Positions 34,693 through 45,579 of a DNA stretch of 64,000 nt are shown one piece after another. Position 1 is the first letter of the stretch. Each line of letters opens with the position of its first letter. A program made the position numbers and the translations under genes. Source of the stretch: Solirubrobacterales bacterium (GTDB lineage: Bacteria; Actinomycetota; Thermoleophilia; Solirubrobacterales; Solirubrobacteraceae). The stretch is taken from NCBI GenBank assembly GCA_003132505.1, contig PKXY01000034.1, positions 62,001 to 126,000 of the forward strand. The letters are read 5' to 3'. Under the pieces are notes generated by a model. The model saw nothing but the letters and a program-made list of their open reading frames with translations. It searched no databases and was not told where the DNA came from.

Positions 34693-36291
34693 CTAGTAGC
34701 CGACCGGGTGGCGCACGACGTAGCCGGCGAACTCGCCGCCGCCGTCGGCCCAGCGCGAACCGTCCTCTGAAAGGGCGACCGTGTCGAAGCGCCTGCCATC
34801 GATCGTCATCCAGGCGTGACCGTCGGTCGCATAGATCGTGATGTACCGGCCGGGACCGGGAGCGCCGTAGCTCTCGAGCTCACTCGAGTCCTCGGGCGCG
34901 CTCAACAGTCCCGCAGCGTGCAGCACGAACGAGACCGACCCCGAGCAGTCGTAGCCGGGCGAGATCCACGATCCATGGCCGCCGCCCCAGATGTAGGGCA
35001 GCACCGCGATCGACTGGGCTGCTGAGACCATCTCCGACATTCCGGCCGCGACGTCTGCCGGCTCTCCGGTACTCGTCGTCGTGTCGCTCGAGTCGCCACT
35101 CGTCCCGCTGCTGGGGCTCGAGTCGCTCGAGCTGGTGGTCGTCTGACTGGTCGTCTGATCGCCGGACGCCGTAGTGCTGCCGTCGCTGGTGGCCTCGGTC
35201 GTCGCGGGCGGTGGCGGCGGTGGCTCGGTGTCACGCAGGATCGGACCGGCGCCGAGGCCCAGCGCATCGCGCGTCTGCGGACCGACGACGCCGTCGACCG
35301 CGAGGCCATGGGCGCTCTGGAACGCTTCGACCGCTGCCTTGGTCTGCGCGCCGAAGGTCCCGTCCGCCGGGATGTTGAGGGCAGTCTGCAGTGCGGTCAC
35401 GCCCAGCGGAACCGCGGGCTGAGTCGCGACAGTCGTGTCGGCCGCCGTGGTTGTCGTCGCGTCGGCAGTCCCGTCGAGTGTGGTGGTCCCGCTCGTGGCG
35501 CCGCCGGTGTCCGCTGCCGGCGTGGTGGTGGTCGTCGTCGCGCTCGAGCCGGTCGACGAAGCCTCGACGGGTGCGGTAACAGGCACTGTGGCCGCGGCGC
35601 TCGCGTCGTGCGCGCTGATCGTGCTGCTCACGATCGTCGTCGCCGCGGTCTGGGTTGGCGCGGGGTCGACGGCCTGCATCGCGTCATAGGTCGTCTGGTC
35701 GACTATCCCGTTCGCGCTCAGACCGTGCGCGGCCTGGAAATGACGGATCGCGGCCGCCGTCGCGGGCCCGATCTCGCCGTCCGCCGTGACGCCGAGCATC
35801 CGCTGAACGTGCTCGACGCTGCCGTAGATCACCTTGCCGGATGCCTTCGGCACGGCAACGGCGCTCGTGGCCGCTGCGGCCTGTCCAAGACCGCTCGCCT
35901 TGCTCGCCTGAAACGTCTTCCCGGTCGCGGTTGCCCGCTGTACGAGCTCGGTTCGCGTCCCGCGGACGCCGGCGCCCCCGCCGGCGCGGCGAACGAGGGT
36001 CTTGGCCGAGTCGGAATGCCCGGCGGTCAGGGCCGGCAGCGTCGTCGCGGCAAGCAGCGCAAGCGCAGTCGCGCCGCCGGCGGCGGGAATCGTCGAGCTG
36101 CTCGATGCAGCGCGGCGCGTTCGCCAGTAGACGACCGACTCGGCGCAGTTGTCGGGATCGCTCAGATCGCGCGGCGGCGTCAGCTTTCCGAGCTCGAGCG
36201 AGGCGCGCCGTGGTCGGCCGCGGCGCGCGAGCGAGCGTTCTAGCGATTCCACCCACAGATTGTTGCTGGCGAGATCACGGCTGAGCGCCAC
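34693..36291 (-). CDS. NlpC/P60-like cell-wall hydrolase with two peptidoglycan-binding domains
   Basis: The 532-residue protein has a ~65-residue cytoplasmic N-terminus, one hydrophobic helix at ~68-90, and two PG_binding_1 domains (~158-208 with GEIGPATAAAIRHFQAAHG; ~294-343 with GTFGAQTKAAVEAFQ). A long Thr/Ser/Asp-rich linker follows, then a C-terminal NlpC/P60-like domain. The catalytic Cys is in YDCSGSVSFVL near residue 445 and the His in DGHAWMTI near 492. It should cut peptide stems in peptidoglycan outside the membrane. GTG 36291 has a GGGAGGAAG ribosome site. A c-di-AMP riboswitch precedes it. Confidence 0.88.
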   Translation of the reverse strand: MALSRDLASNNLWVESLERSLARRGRPRRASLELGKLTPPRDLSDPDNCAESVVYWRTRRAASSSSTIPAAGGATALALLAATTLPALTAGHSDSAKTLVRRAGGGAGVRGTRTELVQRATATGKTFQASKASGLGQAAAATSAVAVPKASGKVIYGSVEHVQRMLGVTADGEIGPATAAAIRHFQAAHGLSANGIVDQTTYDAMQAVDPAPTQTAATTIVSSTISAHDASAAATVPVTAPVEASSTGSSATTTTTTPAADTGGATSGTTTLDGTADATTTTAADTTVATQPAVPLGVTALQTALNIPADGTFGAQTKAAVEAFQSAHGLAVDGVVGPQTRDALGLGAGPILRDTEPPPPPPATTEATSDGSTTASGDQTTSQTTTSSSDSSPSSGTSGDSSDTTTSTGEPADVAAGMSEMVSAAQSIAVLPYIWGGGHGSWISPGYDCSGSVSFVLHAAGLLSAPEDSSELESYGAPGPGRYITIYATDGHAWMTIDGRRFDTVALSEDGSRWADGGGEFAGYVVRHPVGY

Positions 36292-36308
36292 GGTCTTCCT
36301 CCCGTTGT

Positions 36309-36455
36309 CTTGCGTATGAGCCTGCGGGGTTAGCTGACGGGCTCGCGCATCGCGCTACGCCACTCGCGGTGGCGATTCGCCCCATGGCCAAGGGGACCAA
36401 TTGGTTCCCCCGCTCGCCGGCCCGCTGAAGGCGCGACGATTCGGCTTCCTTATGT
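36309..36455 (-). promoter_or_regulatory. c-di-AMP riboswitch (ydaO-yuaA leader type)
   Basis: On the minus strand the leader contains, in order, the conserved ydaO blocks: GCCGAATC, GGGGGAACCAATTGG, GGGGCGAATCGCC, and GCCCGTCAGCTAACCCCGC followed by AGGC. These are the hallmark purine-rich loops and the final CAGCUAACC...GCAGGC arm of the c-di-AMP aptamer. It ends about 18 bases before the hydrolase start. In actinobacteria this class commonly precedes NlpC/P60 and Rpf wall-hydrolase genes, which is exactly the setting here. Exact aptamer ends are estimated. Confidence 0.88.
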
Positions 36456-36559
36456 GGCCGATGAGGCTAGCATGTTCCATCGTCGCCGGACCATCACAAC
36501 TGGGCGAAATTCCTGCCCATGCACGCCAAGTTGCAAATCGTCCGGCTGCAGGACGGCCC

Positions 36560-37378
36560 TCACGGCGTCCGTAGCTGACCTTCATAGGGGCCGCGACCGC
36601 TGGCGCACCACGCTCCGCAGCGCGCGGCCAGTGCGATCGCGTCGGCTGTGCTGAGCCCGCTGCCGAGCCCAAACGTCAAGCCTGCGGCGAAGCAGTCCCC
36701 GGCTCCGTACTGGTCCACCACCGGACCCGGAGGCAACGCCGACGTCCAGCGACCAGAGATTCCGCGGGACGAGCGCCAGCTTCCGCCCGACGCGCCGTCG
36801 GTGGCGACGAGCAGCGAGGGTGGCGGGATCAGCGTTTCGGCCGCAGAACGCTCGTCCTCGTCGCTGGCGCTGTAGACCAGCGCGTCGAGCGGCACGTTGG
36901 CTAGAGCTTGGGCGCCGCGCGGCGTCCCGACGAGCACGCGCGCCGCGCGTGCGTAACGGGCGGCGTCCGCGTCGCCGGCCGTGAAGTAGACCGCGTCGGC
37001 CTCGGCGAGCGCGGCCCACGGCAGCTGGTCGGCGCCGTGCGGCTCGAGCCGTTCGCCGAGCGTCGTGATCGTGCGCTCGGCGCTGGCGTCGAGGAAGGTG
37101 AAAGCCCGGCGCGTCGGCTCAGAGCGTCGCGCCGCGTGAACGGCGACGCCAAGCTCTGCCAGGCGACTTTGCGATCGCGTTCCGAGCACGTCGTCGCCGA
37201 GCGCCGTGAAGAAGCTGCCCCCGCCAGCAAGCCGCGCGAGCTGCACGGCAGCCCCGGCCCCAGAGCCCGCCGGCTCCGCCCACGAGCCCTCGGCATGGAC
37301 GATCTCGCCCGCCGAGGGCACGTGATCGACCGCCACGAAGTCGACCCACTCGACGTGTCCGACCACCGCGACGCGCAC
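36560..37378 (-). CDS. PfkB-family carbohydrate kinase
   Basis: The protein of about 272 residues begins VRVAVVGHVEWVDFVAVD and has the ribokinase-fold EPAGSGAGAAVQLARLAGG glycine block, a GDDVLG element, and DQYGAGDCFAAGLTFGLG. The last is the PfkB signature 2 with catalytic Asp, with Gln-Tyr in place of the usual Thr-Thr. GTG 37378 is chosen because TACGAT lies seven bases upstream and the 35-residue longer frame is unlike the family. It phosphorylates a sugar or nucleoside not identifiable here. It is short for a PfkB protein. Confidence 0.86.
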   Translation of the reverse strand: MRVAVVGHVEWVDFVAVDHVPSAGEIVHAEGSWAEPAGSGAGAAVQLARLAGGGSFFTALGDDVLGTRSQSRLAELGVAVHAARRSEPTRRAFTFLDASAERTITTLGERLEPHGADQLPWAALAEADAVYFTAGDADAARYARAARVLVGTPRGAQALANVPLDALVYSASDEDERSAAETLIPPPSLLVATDGASGGSWRSSRGISGRWTSALPPGPVVDQYGAGDCFAAGLTFGLGSGLSTADAIALAARCGAWCASGRGPYEGQLRTP

Positions 37379-37385
37379 GCGCCGG

Positions 37386-37391
37386 ATCGTA
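37386..37391 (-). promoter_or_regulatory. -10 element TACGAT, leaderless promoter of the PfkB gene
   Basis: TACGAT on the minus strand is seven bases before the GTG at 37378 and fits TANNNT with transcription starting at the start codon. Confidence 0.45.
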
Positions 37392-37455
37392 GTGGCGCAC
37401 GACGGCGCGGCGCAGCCCGCAGACCACACCAAAGCGCTAGCCTGGCGCCGGCAAG

Positions 37456-38085
37456 ATGGCTGACTGGTCGACGATCGCCTCACTTAGCACGGCCGGCGGC
37501 ACGTTGGTTCTTGCGATTGCGACGTTCTCCTCCGTCCGCGCGTCGCAGCGCACAGCGCGGATCGCCGAGCAGTCGCTGCTAATCGGGCTGCGACCGGTCC
37601 TGGCACCGACGAATGAGGACGACACGCCGATCACGGTGACGTTTGGCGATCAGCACCTCGTCAGCGTGGCTGGCGGCACCGGCTCGGTGGAGCTCGAGGC
37701 AGGGCGCCTGTACTTCGTCATCCCGCTGCGCAACGTCGGCCAGGGGCTCGCCGTGCTGCACTCCTGGCGTGCGGAGCCGCGCGGTCTGCGGCCCGGTGAA
37801 CAACCTGCGCCCGAGAGCTTCCGGCGGCTGCAGCGAGACCTCTACATACCCGCCGGCGGAACCGGCTTCTGGCAGGGGGCTATTCGCGAGCTCGAGGACG
37901 ATATGCGCGGTGGGCTCGACGATGCGGTGGCCGCAGGTGAGCCGCTGCTCGTCGACCTGCTCTACGGCGATTACGAGGGAGGCCAGCGCACGATCAGCCG
38001 CTTCTCGCTCGTGCACACTGACGGCGGCTGGCTCGCCGGCGTTGTGCGCCACTGGCGGCTGGACGGCGTCAACCCGCGAGACTGA
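37456..38085 (+). CDS. hypothetical membrane-anchored protein
   Basis: I do not recognise a named family. The 209-residue protein has one N-terminal hydrophobic helix (TIASLSTAGGTLVLAIATFSS, split by small residues) followed by a coiled region and a ~150-residue soluble beta-rich domain with LEAGRLYFVIPLRNVGQG and DLLYGDYEGGQRTISRF. Such short-helix proteins are widespread in actinobacteria with unknown role. A TAGCCT -10 at 37438-37443 precedes the ATG by 12 bases. It is divergent from the PfkB gene. Confidence 0.75.
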   Translation: MADWSTIASLSTAGGTLVLAIATFSSVRASQRTARIAEQSLLIGLRPVLAPTNEDDTPITVTFGDQHLVSVAGGTGSVELEAGRLYFVIPLRNVGQGLAVLHSWRAEPRGLRPGEQPAPESFRRLQRDLYIPAGGTGFWQGAIRELEDDMRGGLDDAVAAGEPLLVDLLYGDYEGGQRTISRFSLVHTDGGWLAGVVRHWRLDGVNPRD

Positions 38086-38175
38086 CTCGCAGGCGCCGCT
38101 CGCTCGGCTGCGAACGAAGCGCTAGCGTGCACGTTCGGCCCATGTCGGGCGAACTTTCGACGTAGGGAGGGCGGG

Positions 38176-38988
38176 GTGTCGGAGCTTGCCGGAAAGACAG
38201 TTCTAATCACGGGTGCCTCCCGAGGTATCGGCGAGGCGAGCGCTCGGCAGTTCGCCGCACGGGGGGCGAGCGTTGGCCTTGTTGCTCGGGATGGCCGGCT
38301 GCTCGGCGAGTTGGCGACCCAGCTCGGGGAGCGATCCCACGCGGTTGTGGCCGACGTCACCGATCCATCGCAGTGTGCGCGCGCCGTGGATGAGGTCGTG
38401 GCGGCGCTCGGAGCGGTCGACGTGCTGGTGAGCTGCGCCGGGGTCCTGCACCGCGACTTCGTCGAGGACGTCAAGCCCGCGGACTTCGAACAGAGCTGGC
38501 GCGTCCACGTCGGCGGCGCGCTGTGGCTCACCCAGTGCGTGCTGCCGGGCATGCGGACGCGCGGCGAGGGGCGGATCGTTCTGGTCTCCTCCGAGCTGGG
38601 CCTGATCGGAGGACCGTCCTACGCCTCTTACTGCACGAGCAAGTGGGGCCTCGTTGGTTTCGCAGAGGTGCTGCAGCACGAGCTCGCCGGAAGTGGCGTG
38701 AGCGCGTGCGTGATCTGCCCGGGAGACGTGCAGACCGAACAACTGCGCGGTGAGATCGCATGGGGCCAAACCGGCGGCGCGAGCTTCGACAAGGCGATGA
38801 GCGCGGATCACGTTGCGCGCGCAATCGTCCGCGCTGCGAGTGGCCGCGCGCCGCTCGTGATCGTCGACCGTCCGCATCTGCGCGCCGTTTTCAAGCTGCT
38901 CGGCGGCCCCCGCGGCCTCAGCCGTGCGATCGTCCACGGCGCCTACAAGCCGCTCTTGAAGTCGCGTACGGACGCCGGAACCAGCTAG
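38176..38988 (+). CDS. short-chain dehydrogenase/reductase
   Basis: The 270-residue SDR has TGASRGIGEASARQFA (NAD(P) loop), a VVADVTDPSQ adenine-ribose strand, VSCAGV (NAG-like), and the YASYCTSKWG active-site YxxxK with an upstream SSELGL Ser. The sequence after the core, VDRPHLRAVFKLLGGPRG, is typical of SDRs acting on lipids or retinoid-like substrates, but substrate cannot be named. GTG 38176 follows GGGAGGGCGG. It lies just upstream of tRNA-Asp. Confidence 0.92.
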   Translation: MSELAGKTVLITGASRGIGEASARQFAARGASVGLVARDGRLLGELATQLGERSHAVVADVTDPSQCARAVDEVVAALGAVDVLVSCAGVLHRDFVEDVKPADFEQSWRVHVGGALWLTQCVLPGMRTRGEGRIVLVSSELGLIGGPSYASYCTSKWGLVGFAEVLQHELAGSGVSACVICPGDVQTEQLRGEIAWGQTGGASFDKAMSADHVARAIVRAASGRAPLVIVDRPHLRAVFKLLGGPRGLSRAIVHGAYKPLLKSRTDAGTS

Positions 38989-39029
38989 TCAGCCGACAGC
39001 CAGCCCGCTTGCCATACTTCCCGCTCCCC

Positions 39030-39103
<74 letters not shown>

Positions 39104-39173
39104 TAGGGAAAGCCTCGCGACGAGTCGGTTGAACCAGCCGCGGCTGAACTGCTGCCCGTATGTTTAGGCGAGG

Positions 39174-39701
39174 ATGCGAAGGCGTTCCTGGTTCGGCGTC
39201 GCATGGCTGCTCTGTGCGGCGGCGGTCGTGTCGATCGCTGGGGCCGCGGGCGCGGCTGCGGTTCGCTTCCCCGCCGCGGTGTACCCACCACCGGTGAGCT
39301 CCGCCGGTGGCGCATTGGCCGCTTGCCCAAGCCCGGCGGGCCTCGAGCCCTTTGACCGACGGGCCAAGGACAGCGCGCTGCGCGCCGCAAGCACCTACGG
39401 CCGCGTCAGCCTCGACTTCGACTTGCGAAACTCCGATCGCGCGTGGTGGCCGCGGCTGCGCGAGCTGTGGCGACCGGATCACCCGGCAGCGGGGGCGACG
39501 AGCGAGGTGGCCGGTGGACTGTCGCCTGGACCAAAGACCGCTTACGCCGTAGTCGTGCGGTACTCCTGCGGGCTGGCGCTCGTCAGGAAGTCGATCGCGG
39601 TCTATCTGGCACCGCGGCATCGCCACAACTGTGACGCGTGCGTGGCCAGCGTCTACTTCGTCGATCGTCGCGGCCACGCCTTGATCTATTGGCTGAACTG
39701 A
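39174..39701 (+). CDS. hypothetical secreted or membrane-anchored protein
   Basis: This 175-residue protein has an N-terminal hydrophobic segment (FGVAWLLCAAAVVSIAGAAG) after a basic MRRRSW start, consistent with a signal peptide or anchor. The mature part has four Cys and a block KTAYAVVVRYSCGLALVRKS followed by NCDACVASVYFVDRRGHALIYW, suggesting a small disulfide-bonded beta domain. No family is recognised. It begins 70 bp after tRNA-Asp with a GGCGAGG ribosome site. Confidence 0.72.
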   Translation: MRRRSWFGVAWLLCAAAVVSIAGAAGAAAVRFPAAVYPPPVSSAGGALAACPSPAGLEPFDRRAKDSALRAASTYGRVSLDFDLRNSDRAWWPRLRELWRPDHPAAGATSEVAGGLSPGPKTAYAVVVRYSCGLALVRKSIAVYLAPRHRHNCDACVASVYFVDRRGHALIYWLN

Positions 39702-39754
39702 ACGGCTAGCTGGATCCAGTCGCCATTTGGTCGGGCTCGCACAACCGCCGGCAT

Positions 39755-40204
39755 CTAGGCCGACTTTTCGCACACCAACAGCCCGAGCTTGGACTCCTGG
39801 TTGTACACGGCGAGGGCGGCCGGACTGACGCTCGAAGAAAACTGCCTCGCTTCATCGAGCTTGTTGGCGAGCAGCGGCGGAATGGCCTCGCGGAGCAGCT
39901 CATTCTCCGTGCTCAGTGCCCGCAACAGCGCTGAATAGTCCGCTCTGTCCTGGGAAGGGACCTTGACCGCCGAAAGCTCGTGCAGCTCCTTGACGTAGAT
40001 CTTTAGGTCCGCGGCGACTTCGCGGCCAAACGAAGGCAGGTTCTTGATCGACTTGGGCGAGGGGCCGAGTGCGGTCTCCGCTCGATAGCAGACGAGGTCC
40101 GCGGCGTTGACGAACTGCTTCTGGCTGGATGCACCACCCGATCCGCATGCGGCGAGAATTGCGGCAAGAACCGTGACTAGGGCTGCGACTCGGATATGTG
40201 ACAC
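39755..40204 (-). CDS. hypothetical lipoprotein
   Basis: The 149-residue protein has a lipoprotein signal peptide with lipobox LAAC, the acylated Cys at residue 20. The mature part is mostly helical, with Leu-rich heptad-like stretches (KIYVKELHELSAVKV, ALLRALSTENELLREAI) and two Cys. No family is recognised. It is immediately downstream of the LLM oxidoreductase operon on the same strand, 33 bp after its stop, but a link to it is unproven. Confidence 0.78.
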   Translation of the reverse strand: MSHIRVAALVTVLAAILAACGSGGASSQKQFVNAADLVCYRAETALGPSPKSIKNLPSFGREVAADLKIYVKELHELSAVKVPSQDRADYSALLRALSTENELLREAIPPLLANKLDEARQFSSSVSPAALAVYNQESKLGLLVCEKSA

Positions 40205-40237
40205 GGATCCGCTCGTCGTTCGATCGGCTTTGAAGTG

Positions 40238-41116
40238 CTACCCGGCGACTGCCCGCGCCAGCTCGCCGAGTACCGCCACCATGTCGACATCGTCGTGAAC
40301 CAGGTGCTGCAGCATGGCTCGCCCGACGCCGACGGCCTCGTACGCGCCCAGCTTCTCCGCGACCTGCTCGACGGTGCCGACGAGCTGGGGCGGCCCGCCC
40401 AACGTCGTGAAGTCGGTCCATGCGCGCAGGCGGTCCCGCGCCTCGGCCTCGTCGCGCCCGATTGCGCATCCGATCAGCATTGAGAACGTGAGCTGCTCGC
40501 GGCCGGCACTCTCGGCTGCGCGCTTGACGATCACGCAGCGCTCCCGCGCCTCCTCGACGCTCGGCATGACCGTGTTGTACTCGTCTGCGAAGCGGACGGC
40601 CGCGCGGACCGAGCGCGGCTTTGCGTGGCCCCCGACGATGATCGGCGGGTGGGGCTGCTGGAGCGGCTTCGGCCAGACGTCGTCGGCGTCCGACCACTGC
40701 CGGCTGATCTCCGCTAGCTGGCGCTCGAACTCGTCGAAGCGCTCCGGCGGCATCTTGAACGGGAAGCCGTAGGCGGTGTGCTCGGACTCAAGCCAGCCGG
40801 CGCCGATGCCGAGCTCGACGCGTCCGCCCGAGATGTGGTCGACCGTGACGACTGACTTGGCAAGTACCGAGGCGGGACGAAACGTCGTCGGTGAGACGAG
40901 CGTGCCGAGGCGCAGCCGCTCTGTGCGCGCGGCAAGACCAGCGAGCGTGGTCCAAGCATCGAGCGCGCCCACCGACTCGCCGGGGTGATGGATCGAGCCG
41001 TAATGGTCGGAGCGAAAGAGGCCCTCGAGCCCGGCGTCCTCGGCCGCGAGTGCCAGTCTCAGCCAGCCGCCCCAATTAAGGCCCTCTTGGCCTTCGAACA
41101 TCACGCAGATCCGCAT
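40238..41116 (-). CDS. LLM-class (F420-dependent type) oxidoreductase
   Basis: The 292-residue TIM-barrel protein of the luciferase-like monooxygenase class starts at ATG 41116 (MRICVMFEGQEGLNW). LFRSDHYGS, ERLRLGTLVSPTTFRPASVLA, and GRVELGIGAGWLESEHTAYG are the F420/FMN-binding signatures of actinobacterial members. It probably oxidises or reduces a small substrate with F420 or flavin. It is third in a ugpC-xylB-oxidoreductase operon, 10 bp after xylB, which suggests a sugar-linked substrate. The 5' extension of the frame past 41116 is antisense noise. Confidence 0.9.
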   Translation of the reverse strand: MRICVMFEGQEGLNWGGWLRLALAAEDAGLEGLFRSDHYGSIHHPGESVGALDAWTTLAGLAARTERLRLGTLVSPTTFRPASVLAKSVVTVDHISGGRVELGIGAGWLESEHTAYGFPFKMPPERFDEFERQLAEISRQWSDADDVWPKPLQQPHPPIIVGGHAKPRSVRAAVRFADEYNTVMPSVEEARERCVIVKRAAESAGREQLTFSMLIGCAIGRDEAEARDRLRAWTDFTTLGGPPQLVGTVEQVAEKLGAYEAVGVGRAMLQHLVHDDVDMVAVLGELARAVAG

Positions 41117-41126
41117 TGGCCGCGCC

Positions 41127-42515
<1,389 letters not shown>

Positions 42516-42522
42516 GCCTCGC

Positions 42523-43623
<1,101 letters not shown>

Positions 43624-43642
43624 GAAGGTTCTTTCGATCTGA

Positions 43643-43663
43643 CGTGTGAGGTTGCGTCACACG
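43643..43663. promoter_or_regulatory. 7-bp inverted repeat, possible operator
   Basis: CGTGTGA (43643-43649) and TCACACG (43657-43663) are perfect inverted arms separated by seven bases, 20 bp upstream of the ugpC-type start in the 149-bp gap to the divergent gene at 43773. Size and symmetry suit a dimeric regulator. It does not resemble the 16-bp LacI-type palindromes at 45618 and 58744. Confidence 0.4.
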
Positions 43664-43772
43664 CGTCACCGCCAGGTGAACGGGCTAATGATCTCGGCGC
43701 CTGGTGGCTCTCGCAGCTCGAATGCCGGCGCCGGAGCGCGACGCCAGTCGGCGCCGTGTAGGTTTCTCGCGC

Positions 43773-44099
43773 TTGGAGTTTCTCGTGGAAATCGATATCA
43801 GCCTGCCCCCTGACCTCGACGAGGCGCCGCGCGCGGCGCTCCTTGAGGCGGAGGTCGCCCGCGGTGGCGAGCTCGCGGACTCGGGCATGCTCCGCGCCGT
43901 CTGGCGCGTCCCCGGTCGCTTCGCGAACCGAGCCATCTGGAGTGCGGACGATGCGACGGCCCTCCATGTAGCACTCGTCAGCCTGCCGCTGTGGCCCTAC
44001 ATGGATGTGCGCGTGACCGCGCTCGCTCGTCACGCACTCGCCGACCGCTGCCCGGGCCTCCCGGCCGGCCTGGCGCCAAGTGAGGCTGGCGCCGGCTGA
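43773..44099 (+). CDS. muconolactone delta-isomerase family protein
   Basis: The 108-residue protein matches the muconolactone isomerase fold. It starts LEFLVEIDISLPPDL from TTG 43773, where the family begins (M)EFLV, followed by LLEAEVARGGELADSGMLRAVW, WRVPGRFANRAIWSADDAT and LPLWPYMDVRVTALARH. Known members isomerise muconolactone in the beta-ketoadipate pathway and form decamers. No other catechol-pathway gene is nearby. In this sugar-acid cluster it may act on a lactone or simply reuse the fold. Translation starts at TTG with no strong ribosome site. Confidence 0.82.
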   Translation: MEFLVEIDISLPPDLDEAPRAALLEAEVARGGELADSGMLRAVWRVPGRFANRAIWSADDATALHVALVSLPLWPYMDVRVTALARHALADRCPGLPAGLAPSEAGAG

Positions 44100-44103
44100 C
44101 GTC

Positions 44104-45258
44104 TCAATATGTGGTGCCGACGGAGCCATCGGCTCGCAGTAGCTCCTCTGCATTGAAGGGCCGGTCGGCGACAGGTGCCACCGTGGCGTGATTCTCGACC
44201 AGGCTGATGCCGAGGCCGGGAACTTCTGGAATCTCACAGTAGCCTCCATCGCGCACGACGGCGGTCAAAAACGCTGCCGCGGACGAGGTCGGATCCTCTT
44301 CTTGGGGCAGGTACTCCATCGTCACGAGGTTCTGGATCGTCGCGCAGAAATGCAGCGTCGGCGCGGTGAGCCCGGGACCGAGCACGTTGTGGGGCGTCAC
44401 GCCGCAGTGGTGCGCCTCGGCGATCGCGGCGATCTTCCGGCAGGCCGACAGGCCGCCCGCCAGCCCGACGTCGGGGCGCACGAGGATCGCTACGTTGCGT
44501 GAAAGGAGTTCGCTGAACTCCCAGATCGAGCAGAGGCGCTCGCCCATCGCGATCGGGGCGTTGACGCGCCTGGCGATCTCGGTCTGAGTGTCGATCGAAT
44601 CGATCTGCACCGGGTCTTCGATGAACAGCGGGTGGAATTGCGCAAGGGCGTTGCAGACGACGATCGCCTTGGTCGGATCGAGCTTGCGGTGAAGCTCGAA
44701 GATCAGGTCGATCTCATCGCCGCCGGCCTCGCGCGCGGCGGCCGCCATCGAACAGGTCGAGCTCACGAGCTTCTCGATCGACAGGTCCTCGTAGCCGTGA
44801 GCGAGCGGGTCGAACTTGACCGCGGTGAAGCCTTCCTCGACGGCCCAGTTGACCGACGAGACGATGTCATCCGGGGTGCCGCCGCCGACGAGGACGTGCA
44901 GGCGTACGCGATCGCGAGTGCGCCCTCCGATCAGCTCCCAGACCGGTACCTCGAGCGCCTTACCCTTGATGTCCCACAGCGCAAGATCAATCGCGGACAC
45001 CGCTCCCGCGAGCAGGTTGCCGCGAAACGGTCGCGCGCGATATGCGAGATGCCAGAGGTGTTCGATGCGAAACGGGTCGGCGCCGATCAGCAGCGGTGAG
45101 AGTTCGCCCAAGACGCCGGCGACCCCTTTGGGATACCCCCAGCACCCCGACTGACCAAGACCGGAGACGCCGGTGTCGGTGGTCAGGCGCACAAGCGTGT
45201 TCTCTCCGGCGAGGAGGTCGGCGCCGACGCCAAGCACCTCTACCGAGGCAATCCTCAT
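44104..45258 (-). CDS. enolase-superfamily (mandelate racemase/sugar-acid dehydratase) protein
   Basis: The 384-residue protein starts at ATG 45258 after a GGAGGGAGG ribosome site. It has the MR/MLE layout: a capping domain (MRIASVEVLGVGADLL, YRARPFRGNLLAGAVSAIDLA), then a TIM barrel with AVKFDPL, IDLIFELHRK (first metal ligand region, Glu where many have Asp), LFIEDPVQ, MGERLCSIWEF and a VTPHNVLGPG His. This resembles galactonate-type sugar-acid dehydratases, which make 2-keto-3-deoxy acids. It is a paralogue of the protein at 51876. Exact substrate is unknown. Confidence 0.88.
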   Translation of the reverse strand: MRIASVEVLGVGADLLAGENTLVRLTTDTGVSGLGQSGCWGYPKGVAGVLGELSPLLIGADPFRIEHLWHLAYRARPFRGNLLAGAVSAIDLALWDIKGKALEVPVWELIGGRTRDRVRLHVLVGGGTPDDIVSSVNWAVEEGFTAVKFDPLAHGYEDLSIEKLVSSTCSMAAAAREAGGDEIDLIFELHRKLDPTKAIVVCNALAQFHPLFIEDPVQIDSIDTQTEIARRVNAPIAMGERLCSIWEFSELLSRNVAILVRPDVGLAGGLSACRKIAAIAEAHHCGVTPHNVLGPGLTAPTLHFCATIQNLVTMEYLPQEEDPTSSAAAFLTAVVRDGGYCEIPEVPGLGISLVENHATVAPVADRPFNAEELLRADGSVGTTY

Positions 45259-45579
45259 CCTCCCTCCAATCGTCCTTGCGTGCGCCACACGGTAGCGGTC
45301 TTGATCGGACGGCGCCGCGCTCAAACGACCGGTCGGGTTCGCCAGCGCGGTGCTCAACGAACTGCTCCGGCTGTACGGGAGCCGGAGCGACGCTCGCCGG
45401 CCGCCTGGCCGCCGCGAACGGCGCCGGCTGGCTGCGCGCAACGCTTCGTCCCGATCACGATGCGGATGCTCCGTTGGCGCTTTGGGCAGCGCTTCGCACT
45501 GTGTTGTTGGCTCCCCATCCGTTGTCTCGTCGGCGTCACGCCCAGAACCGCCGGCGTACTCGCTAACCATGGTTCTGGC
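45259..45579. other. about 320 bp without a recognised gene
   Basis: Between the dehydratase start and the importer promoter. Six frames give only short, Arg-rich or low-complexity readings, no family motif and no convincing ribosome site. It may hold the dehydratase promoter or decayed coding sequence. I see nothing more specific. Confidence 0.5.

Noticed and set aside
45259-45579. A small gene in the gap before the importer promoter
   Set aside because: Candidate frames are short, Arg-rich and lack a ribosome site or family similarity.
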